From positions 806,001 through 870,000 of the forward strand of contig NZ_CP047146.1 in assembly GCF_009834125.1 (NCBI RefSeq): a stretch of DNA of 64,000 bases, given 5' to 3'. The stretch comes from Streptomyces sp. GS7 (GTDB lineage: Bacteria > Actinomycetota > Actinomycetes > Streptomycetales > Streptomycetaceae). The translations under genes were made by a program, and so were the position numbers. This document shows positions 58,428 through 64,000 of this stretch, piece after piece (position 1 is the stretch's first letter; each line of letters opens with the position of its first letter). Under the pieces are notes generated by a model. That model was not told the origin of the DNA and did no database searches. It was given only the letters and a program-made list of their open reading frames with translations.

Positions 58428-59867
58428 ATGACGGATTTACGAGCGGGCATCCGGCGACGACGCGCGACCACGGCCTGGACGGCCGCCCTGGCGGTCGTGC
58501 TCGGCGGGGCGGTGACCTCCTGCGGCCCGGAGAGGTCCGGGCGGGAGGACAAGCCGTCCCAGGGGGCGAAGTTGGCGTTCAAGGATCCGCTGGGCACGAG
58601 CTACCTCCGGTACCTCACGGAGTCGGACCGGGAGGATATGACCGGCAATTTCGACCCGTTCTACGTCAACCTGGAGGCGAGCAGGGCTTCCCCGGGCAGG
58701 GGGTCGGTGAACGCCAGGGACATCAAGGTGACCGTCGATCTGTCCGCCGCGAAGTCGGTGACGTTCAACGACATGAAGAAGGAGCAGGGATGCAAGCGCT
58801 CCGGTGACCTCGTCACCTGCACCCCGAAGAACATCGCATCGGGCGAGTCCGAACACCTCTGGCTGTTCGACATGGTGGTGCGAAGGAACGCGGCGAAGGG
58901 CCCGGCCGGGTCCATGAACGTCACCGTGAGCAGCAGCAACGCCCCCACCATCCACCACACCACCCAACTGGTCATCGGGGCACCGCTCTTGACGGCACGG
59001 GAGGATGGGGAACCGTCGCCCGCTCCGGTGGAGCCCGGCTCCGAGCCCGCTCCGTTGGAGCCCGGCTCCGAGATGAAGCTGAGGCCCGCCTTCGGCAACG
59101 AGGGAGACGTCGACGTCGACGGCGACCTCAGCGTCGTGGTGGACGTGAAGGGACAGGCGACGCTGTCCAGGCAGTACAGCAACTGCCGTTACGACAAGGC
59201 CGACGCACCGAAGAAGGCGGTGTGCACGATCCCCGGGCCACTGCCGGTCGGAGCGGCGTACGAGACCGACCGGCCCTTCACGGTCGCGATCGACAAGACC
59301 GGGAGACAGGGCCTGATCACCTCCACCCTGTATCCCGCCCCGAACACGCCGAGCAGCGATCTGCTGCCCGAATCGGCCCCGCGGGGAACGGGCGCGCCGG
59401 TCGGCCTCCGCCCGGCCGATGGCCTCCGCCCGGCCGACGGCAGCCGTTACACGCCGTTCGGCGGGGATTTTGCCCAAGGTGAACTGCGCTTCCTCACCAC
59501 CCGGAGGTACGACTACCAGGTCAACGGGCTCACCCTCAAGGGCAAGGTGGGCGACGAGATCTCGATCGACGTGATGGACGAGGACGGCTACTACGAGGGT
59601 GAGACGTACCTGACCCTGCCCGAGGGCCTCACCTTGAAGGAGGCCCATGAGGGGGAGGGCGACGACGTCTATTGCGGGTACATCGACAAGAGGAACCGGA
59701 AGGTGCTGTGCCCCGAACCCCACGCCGACCACGCCAGACTGCGGGTCCACATCGACAAGCGGGTCGAGGGCACGCAGGGCACGATCTCCGTGGAACCTGA
59801 TCCGGAGCACCCGGACCCGGACCTGACGAACAACACCGCCCCGATCACGATGGAGTACGTCGACTGA
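58428..59867 (+). CDS. Large secreted lipoprotein of unknown function, with an early TTA codon
   Basis: The 479-residue protein has a signal (RATTAWTAALAVVLGGAVTSC) with a lipobox-like end and a beta-rich mature part with Cys pairs (GCKRSGDLVTC; NCRYDKADAPKKAVC; YCGYIDKRNRKVLC). It resembles repeated CARDB/DUF11-like adhesive domains but no family is assigned. Two short repeats are present: PVEPGSEPAPLEPGSE and GLRPADGLRPADGS. Codon 4 (58437-58439) is TTA, placing expression under the bldA tRNA and so probably late in growth. GC is lower than in the core genes upstream. There is no clear ribosome site before ATG 58428. Confidence 0.75.
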   Translation: MTDLRAGIRRRRATTAWTAALAVVLGGAVTSCGPERSGREDKPSQGAKLAFKDPLGTSYLRYLTESDREDMTGNFDPFYVNLEASRASPGRGSVNARDIKVTVDLSAAKSVTFNDMKKEQGCKRSGDLVTCTPKNIASGESEHLWLFDMVVRRNAAKGPAGSMNVTVSSSNAPTIHHTTQLVIGAPLLTAREDGEPSPAPVEPGSEPAPLEPGSEMKLRPAFGNEGDVDVDGDLSVVVDVKGQATLSRQYSNCRYDKADAPKKAVCTIPGPLPVGAAYETDRPFTVAIDKTGRQGLITSTLYPAPNTPSSDLLPESAPRGTGAPVGLRPADGLRPADGSRYTPFGGDFAQGELRFLTTRRYDYQVNGLTLKGKVGDEISIDVMDEDGYYEGETYLTLPEGLTLKEAHEGEGDDVYCGYIDKRNRKVLCPEPHADHARLRVHIDKRVEGTQGTISVEPDPEHPDPDLTNNTAPITMEYVD

Positions 59868-59888
59868 GGGGCCGGTGCGGGCGCGGCG

Positions 59889-60476
59889 TCACGGGTAGCG
59901 CGGCAGGCCGTCCGTCGAGATCGTCCACTCGGCGACGGTGACGTCCTCGCCGTAGACGAAGTCCTTGCGGGTGGCGTAGCGGGGGCCCTCGGGCGTCGGG
60001 TGGATGTCGGAGAAGACCGCGCCGGAGCCCGTGCGGGGATCGAAGATCACGTAGTGGGGGATACCGAGGAGGGGGTAGTCCCGGGTCTTGCCGACCCAGT
60101 CGTTGTCTGGATTGGACCGGGAGACGACCTCGATGGCGGCGATGAGCGTACGGGGATCAAAGGCTCCCTGCCCCTCCATGTCCTCCCAGGCGATCACCAT
60201 CACGTCGGGGTGGCGCATGATGCCCTCGGGCTCTTCTTCCACGTCAGGGGTTCCCGTGTGGGCCAAGAGCCCGTCCGGCATCACTTTCTCCAGGCGGCGG
60301 CTGACCTGGGCTGCGGTCAGCTCGTGCGGGCGCCTCGGAGACATCATGTCGTGAACGATCCCTTCAACGGTGATCTCCAGCTTGCCTGGAACGCGGTCCT
60401 GCATCTGCTCGACGATGTCGCGCATCGCCTGGTACAGGGGGGAAACCCGCTGGGCGTCGTCAGGGGCGATGGTCAT
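59889..60476 (-). CDS. Uma2-family putative endonuclease (DUF820)
   Basis: The 195-residue protein has the PD-(D/E)xK-like pattern of Uma2 proteins: LEITVEGIVHDMMSPRRPHE, RHPDVMVIAWED, IAAIEVVSRSNPDNDWVGKT and YPLLGIPHYVIFDPRTG. Catalytic candidates are the Asp in HPDVMVI, the Glu in AIEVVS and the Lys in GKTRDY. Uma2 genes occur in many copies in actinobacteria; a nuclease role is inferred from the fold and the biology is not known. ATG 60476 follows GAGGAG; a longer ATG at 60524 also has GGAGG and cannot be excluded. Confidence 0.85.
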   Translation of the reverse strand: MTIAPDDAQRVSPLYQAMRDIVEQMQDRVPGKLEITVEGIVHDMMSPRRPHELTAAQVSRRLEKVMPDGLLAHTGTPDVEEEPEGIMRHPDVMVIAWEDMEGQGAFDPRTLIAAIEVVSRSNPDNDWVGKTRDYPLLGIPHYVIFDPRTGSGAVFSDIHPTPEGPRYATRKDFVYGEDVTVAEWTISTDGLPRYP

Positions 60477-60525
60477 GGCGCGCGCTCCTCGTCTGTGCTC
60501 AGGGGCAAGAGTCGTCACGTTCATG

Positions 60526-61371
60526 CTAGGCGGCCTCCGTGTGGTTGGACGATTGGCAGTCGCCGCACAGCCCCGGTCTCGGCGCGCGGAAGGCGCGCTC
60601 GCAGCCGTCGCAGGTCTGGAGGGGGTCCGGGCGTGCGGGGGCGGGGCCGGCGGCCGGGAGGGGCGGGGGCAGTGACGCCGTCAGGCGGTGGGCGAGGAAG
60701 GCCGCCGGGTGACGGAGGCCGGGCGGCAGGTCGGCGGTGAGGGTACGGCGTACGGCGTCGGGCGGCGCCTCGCGTTCGAGCCAGGCGGCCACGGCCGGGG
60801 TGAGGCGCGCCACGTCCGCCTCGGAGAGCAGCAGGCTCGGATCATCGCGCCGCAGCTCGACGAGGATGCGGTGGGCTGTCCGCGTACCGACCGGATCGGG
60901 ACGGCGTGGGGCGGGCAGCGGCGCGCGCTCCGGCCTCGGCCTCGGCTTCGGTTCCCGTTTCGGCCTCGGGGCCCGCTGGGCGGGGCGGGTCGCGGGGCAC
61001 GGGGCCGCGCCCGGCTGGTTGTACGAGACCGTACGCGTCACGACCCGCCCGCTCGGCAGCCGCTCCCGCGTCCGCTTCAGATACCCGGCCTGCTCCAACT
61101 CCCGCAGTGCGGAGGCGATACGGGCCTCACTCTCCGGGAAGCGGGCGGTCAGGCACTTGATGCCGATGCGCGCCCCGGCAGGCAGTGACTGGATGTGGAC
61201 GGCGAGTCCGATGGCGACGAGCGTCAGCCCGCGGTGCTGGGCGAGGTGGTTGCCGACCACCGTGTAGCGGCTGGTGTGACGGGAGTTGACGTGGATGACG
61301 CCGGACGAGGGAGTCGGCGCGGGAACGCGGGACACGGCGGGCGAGGGCGCGCTAGGGTTCTCAAGAGCCAT
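60526..61371 (-). CDS. Winged-helix DNA-binding protein with C-terminal zinc-finger-like motif
   Basis: The 281-residue protein has a helix-turn-helix region around residues 45-115 (GLTLVAIGLAVHIQSLPAG, CLTARFPESEARIASALREL, GYLKRTRERLPSGRVVTRTV), an Arg/Pro-rich linker, a helical segment (DPSLLLSEADVARLTPAVAA) and a C-terminal Cys motif (CDGCERAF ... GLCGDC). It is of the conserved Streptomyces HTH type that is often found with mobile or variable genes. ATG 61371 begins MALENPSAPS. It diverges from the XRE gene across a 389-bp region rich in inverted repeats. Confidence 0.75.
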   Translation of the reverse strand: MALENPSAPSPAVSRVPAPTPSSGVIHVNSRHTSRYTVVGNHLAQHRGLTLVAIGLAVHIQSLPAGARIGIKCLTARFPESEARIASALRELEQAGYLKRTRERLPSGRVVTRTVSYNQPGAAPCPATRPAQRAPRPKREPKPRPRPERAPLPAPRRPDPVGTRTAHRILVELRRDDPSLLLSEADVARLTPAVAAWLEREAPPDAVRRTLTADLPPGLRHPAAFLAHRLTASLPPPLPAAGPAPARPDPLQTCDGCERAFRAPRPGLCGDCQSSNHTEAA

Positions 61372-61472
61372 CGGGAAGGTGATTTCTTCCTGGGTGGTCA
61401 GGCCCTCGTTCGGGATTGCCGTCCCGGCCGGGGGCCGAAGCATGTGTGCGGTGGTGCACGTGACGCGGCGAG

Positions 61473-61517
61473 CATATGCCGCTCAACCCGCCCCAATCCC
61501 AACCGAGTTGGCATATG
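61473..61517. promoter_or_regulatory. Separated inverted repeat CATATGCC ... GGCATATG
   Basis: Two 8-bp arms, 61473-61480 and 61510-61517, are perfectly inverted around 29 nt. They lie in the HTH/XRE divergent region, in locally AT-rich DNA. Could be a pair of half-sites for the winged-helix protein or the XRE protein. Confidence 0.45.
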
Positions 61518-61608
61518 TCACCCGTATGGGTGGTGGGGCGACGGGGAGGCCGGAGGGGTTGGGAGGGGTACTTTCCCCGGGCTTTTGCCTTTACGTCGTG
61601 CCGGACCG

Positions 61609-61646
61609 CGACCCGGCCCACCGGGTCGCGGAAACCTGCGACCCGG
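61609..61646. promoter_or_regulatory. Three CGACCCGG half-sites upstream of the XRE gene
   Basis: CGACCCGG-CCCA-CCGGGTCG (61609-61628) is a perfect inverted repeat, followed by another CGACCCGG at 61639-61646. Position about 115-150 nt before the XRE start fits an operator cluster. Confidence 0.45.
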
Positions 61647-61760
61647 TGAGTACCCTTCCGTGCGCATTGCGGCGAATCGCTCACGCGGCGGCAGCGCACG
61701 CGCGTAGCGTGCCGAGGAATCGCGTTGTACCGGGCAACCAGCAAGTAGCGGTGGTGAGTT

Positions 61761-62621
61761 ATGCCCCCTCGCAAGGACGCCGATCCCTCGGCCAGCGTCC
61801 CGTGCTTCTACGGCGCCGAGATGCGCTACCTCCGGGAACAGGCCGGACTCACGCTCGAACAGTTGGCGGAGGGCAGCTATCGCGGCATCCCGCTGCTCAG
61901 CCAGATCGAGCGCGGCGAGCGCAGTATGCCGTTGGACTTGGCCGTTCACGTTGACAAGATCCTCAAGACGAACGGGTTCTTCGAGCGCCGGTGTGAAGCG
62001 GCGGCGATGGCCCGCAGGGCCGGGCACGCGGAGTACTTCGCGGATGCGCTGGAGATGGAGCAGCGGGCGGAGGAGATCGATGACTGGGCGCCGATGCTCG
62101 TTCCTGGCCTGCTCCAGACGCCGGCGTACACACGGGCGGTCGTGCGGGCGGCACATCCCAGGGAGGCGGACGAAGAGGTTGAGGAGAAGGTGACGGCCCG
62201 GATGTCCCGGGCGGCGATCTTTAAAGCGGAGACGCCCCCGAAGTTCTGGGCGATCATGAACGAGTCGCTGATCCGCCGCCGGGCTCTCCCGGACGAGCAG
62301 ATGGCGGAACTGCTGGAGCACATCGCAGAGGTGGTCAGGGCCACGCACTCGATTGTGCAGATCGTCCCGGAAGTCGACGGCCTGCACCCGTTCATGATGG
62401 GGATGACCAGGATCATGACGTTCCCGGACGCCCCTCCGGTCGCGTACACCGAGGGTCTGCACAGCGGCCAAGTCATTGACTTTCCACCGCTCGTGAAGCT
62501 GTACCGGGAGTCGTACGATCTGCTCAGGGCCGCCGCACTGTCGCCCGCGGCGTCTCTGTCCATGATCGAGGCAGCGGCAGGGGACTTCCGAAATGGCAAG
62601 CAGAAGGCTCGACTTGAATAA
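61761..62621 (+). CDS. XRE-family regulator with DUF5753 (Scr1-type)
   Basis: The 286-residue protein has an N-terminal XRE HTH (LREQAGLTLEQLAEGSYRGI, LLSQIERGERSMP) and then DUF5753 (DDWAPMLVPGLLQTPAYTRA, VEEKVTARMSRAAIFKAETP, HSIVQIVPEVDGLHPFMMGM). Proteins of this kind pair with a small DUF397 protein; some pairs act like antitoxin/toxin or developmental switches in Streptomyces. The start is ATG 61761 after GGTGGTGAG. The 3' end overlaps the DUF397 gene by 29 nt in a different frame. Confidence 0.92.
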   Translation: MPPRKDADPSASVPCFYGAEMRYLREQAGLTLEQLAEGSYRGIPLLSQIERGERSMPLDLAVHVDKILKTNGFFERRCEAAAMARRAGHAEYFADALEMEQRAEEIDDWAPMLVPGLLQTPAYTRAVVRAAHPREADEEVEEKVTARMSRAAIFKAETPPKFWAIMNESLIRRRALPDEQMAELLEHIAEVVRATHSIVQIVPEVDGLHPFMMGMTRIMTFPDAPPVAYTEGLHSGQVIDFPPLVKLYRESYDLLRAAALSPAASLSMIEAAAGDFRNGKQKARLE

Positions 62622-62799
62622 CGCTGCGTGGCGCAAGAGCAGCTACAGCAACGGCTCCGGCGGTGAGTGCGTCGAGGTCGCCGACGGCCTCCCCGGCATC
62701 GTCCCCGTCCGGGACAGCAAGGATCCGCAGGGGCCCGCGCTGGTCTTCTCCGCCGCCGGATGGTCGTCGTTCGTCTCGGCCGTCAAGGGCGGTGCTTAA
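62593..62799 (+). CDS. DUF397 protein (Scr2-type partner)
   Basis: A 68-residue DUF397 protein: LNNAAWRKSSYSNGSGGECV, then VPVRDSKDPQGPALVFSAAG and WSSFVSAVKGG, which is essentially the whole domain. It starts at ATG 62593 inside the XRE gene, so the two are translationally coupled. Function in known pairs is to be the cytoplasmic partner or target of the XRE protein. It converges on the second Uma2 gene with a 4-nt overlap of stops. Confidence 0.93.
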   Translation: MASRRLDLNNAAWRKSSYSNGSGGECVEVADGLPGIVPVRDSKDPQGPALVFSAAGWSSFVSAVKGGA

Positions 62800-63380
62800 A
62801 GCTCGTCGACGGCGGTCAGGTCGATGTCGATGGCGTAGGGCCTGTCGACCTTGATCCGGTCGCGGTGGATACCGGCGTGCACATAGGCCTCCGTGACCGG
62901 GTCGAGTTCGTAAACGTGGACGACGGGCTTGCCGCTGGTTCCGCTCTCCTCGACCCGCCAGAAGTTCTCGATCCCGGCGGCGGCGTACTTCCGCGGCTTG
63001 GTCGTGTGGTCGCGGGACGCTGATTCCGGGGTGACGACTTCGACGACGAGGAGCACGTCCCTGACCTGGTAGCTCATCTGGTCCGGCCCGGTGATCGCGT
63101 CGGTCCGGACCACGCTCACATCGGGTTCGGGGCCGTTGTGCTTGTCGAGGATGACGGTCATCTCGCGACTGACCTTGAACTCGGCAGGCAGACTCGTGCG
63201 CAGGCCGCAGACGAGCAGGTCGATCACGTTGCCGTGGGAACGGCGCTGCGGACTCACGAAGACCAGGCTCCCGTCGATCAATTGGGTGTGCGGCGGGAGG
63301 TTGGGCAGGGTGAACAGGTCGTCCACGGTCCAGCCAGCCGGTGGCGGGACCGGCCATCGCGAGGCCGGCTCGGTAGTCAC
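62796..63380 (-). CDS. Uma2-family putative endonuclease (second copy)
   Basis: The 194-residue protein has TVDDLFTLPNLPPHTQLIDG, LVFVSPQRRSHGNV, GPEPDVSVVRTDAI, LLVVEVVTPESASRDHTTK and KYAAAGIENFWRVEE, the full Uma2 motif series with PD, E and K in place. It is only remotely similar to the Uma2 protein at 59889, so it is not a recent duplication. GTG 63380 was chosen because GGGAGAAACC directly precedes it. Confidence 0.9.
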   Translation of the reverse strand: MTTEPASRWPVPPPAGWTVDDLFTLPNLPPHTQLIDGSLVFVSPQRRSHGNVIDLLVCGLRTSLPAEFKVSREMTVILDKHNGPEPDVSVVRTDAITGPDQMSYQVRDVLLVVEVVTPESASRDHTTKPRKYAAAGIENFWRVEESGTSGKPVVHVYELDPVTEAYVHAGIHRDRIKVDRPYAIDIDLTAVDEL

Positions 63381-63579
63381 GGTTTCTCCCACGGGCGGGA
63401 TTCTTCGGCTTGCTGGTCCGCCGTAGCGGCCGTATCCCGATCACGTCATCACAAAGGGTGACTGCCCCGCTCCTGCCCCCGGCAGCCGCCCCCGCTCCTC
63501 CCCCCAAGGCACCCACCCCGCGCCGACTACTCTTGAAGCCGACCCGTCCCCGACCGGGGATGCACAGACCAGGAGTGAG

Positions 63580-64000
63580 ATGGCCGTCAACCTCGTCAAT
63601 CTGGAAGCCGTCGACAAGGTGTACGGGACCCGTGCGCTGCTCGACGGTGTCTCCCTCGGCGTCAATGAGGGCGACCGGATCGGCGTCGTCGGCCGTAACG
63701 GCGACGGCAAGACCACCCTGATCCGGATCCTCGCCAAGCTGGAGTCCGCCGACGTGGGCCGGGTGACGCACGCCGGCGGTCTGCGGCTCGGTGTGCTGAC
63801 CCAGCACGATTCGCTGGACCCGGAAGCCACTATCCGGCACGAGGTGATCGGCGATCTCGCCGATCACGAGTGGGCGGGCAACGCCAAGATCCGGGACGTG
63901 CTGACCGGGCTGTTCGGGGATCTGCACCTGCCGGGTTTCGACAAGGGGCTGGACACCGTCATCGGGCCGCTGTCCGGTGGTGAGCGGCGGCGGATCGCGC
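63580..64000 (+). CDS. ABC-F family ATPase, N-terminal part (runs off window)
   Basis: The first 140 residues are present: AVDKVYGTRALLDGVSLGVN, Walker A GVVGRNGDGKTTLIRI, VLTQHDSLDPEATIRH, and the signature region IGPLSGGERRRIA at the right edge. Soluble ABC-F proteins act on ribosomes; some confer antibiotic resistance and others adjust translation. ATG 63580 follows AGGAG. The rest lies beyond 64000. Confidence 0.9.
   Translation, partial: MAVNLVNLEAVDKVYGTRALLDGVSLGVNEGDRIGVVGRNGDGKTTLIRILAKLESADVGRVTHAGGLRLGVLTQHDSLDPEATIRHEVIGDLADHEWAGNAKIRDVLTGLFGDLHLPGFDKGLDTVIGPLSGGERRRIA

Overview
The window is a piece of a high-GC actinobacterial chromosome, almost certainly a Streptomyces. Signs of this are the extreme third-position GC, frequent GTG starts and 4-nt stop/start overlaps, rare TTA codons, and lineage-typical genes: a SepX/GlpR-like membrane protein, an RpfB-like muralytic protein, Pmt, an XRE(DUF5753)/DUF397 pair, a MatB-like polysaccharide synthase and a tricorn-type protease. 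Assignments come from reading the sequence and recalled family knowledge; no database search was run.

Layout. 1-2.7 kb: sulfur handling (TauE/SafE permease end, GntR/HutC regulator, divergent persulfide dioxygenase-rhodanese fusion with a TTA codon). 2.75-8 kb: a frameshifted DHA2-type drug exporter, a free-standing acetyl-CoA-synthetase N-domain, 1.3 kb of low-complexity DNA, a small conserved ORF, mscL and a broken exported-protein gene. 8.2-16.8 kb: MTA phosphorylase, an FmdB/Ruc-like zinc-ribbon protein behind a CIRCE (HrcA) operator, an MFS permease, a CvrA-type cation/H+ antiporter that appears to start at CTG, a penicillin-acylase-family Ntn hydrolase and formyl-THF cyclo-ligase. 16.8-22.2 kb: galU - moeA(glp-like) - moaC - mogA - rimJ-like GNAT - sepX/glpR, then tRNA-Ala(CGC). 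This has the gene content of the actinobacterial early-divisome locus.

22.2-36.3 kb is more accessory: integrase-like remnant beside the tRNA, a GH46 chitosanase lipoprotein, a MatAB-like exopolysaccharide pair, a MerR remnant, an orphan histidine kinase with a lipoprotein, a YtrA-type GntR/ABC operon, a GNAT, a lower-GC secreted TIM-barrel-like protein, exonuclease III, an SH3 protein and a MerR regulator. 36.5-39.9 kb is a monooxygenase-hydrolase-dehydrogenase operon resembling the first three genes of the mycobacterial mymA operon. 40-48.9 kb: Gln/Arg repeat protein, tricorn protease, 5'-truncated P450, serine hydrolase, and an SDR flanked by about 0.4-kb inverted repeats built from 150-bp units, then an EamA permease with a possible 32-aa leader ORF.

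49-58.3 kb is conserved core: a transpeptidase PBP, protein O-mannosyltransferase, rsmI, a zinc-ribbon protein, tatD, rpfB-like, ksgA and ispE, the last three overlapping. 58.4-63.4 kb interrupts this core with a TTA-containing lipoprotein, two Uma2-family nucleases, a winged-helix protein and the XRE/DUF397 pair. An ABC-F gene runs off the right end.

For follow-up, the strongest leads are the CIRCE box on the FmdB/Ruc-like gene, the chitosanase/MatAB neighbourhood, the inverted-repeat-flanked SDR cassette, the divisome gene cluster, the CTG starts and the homopolymer frameshift.
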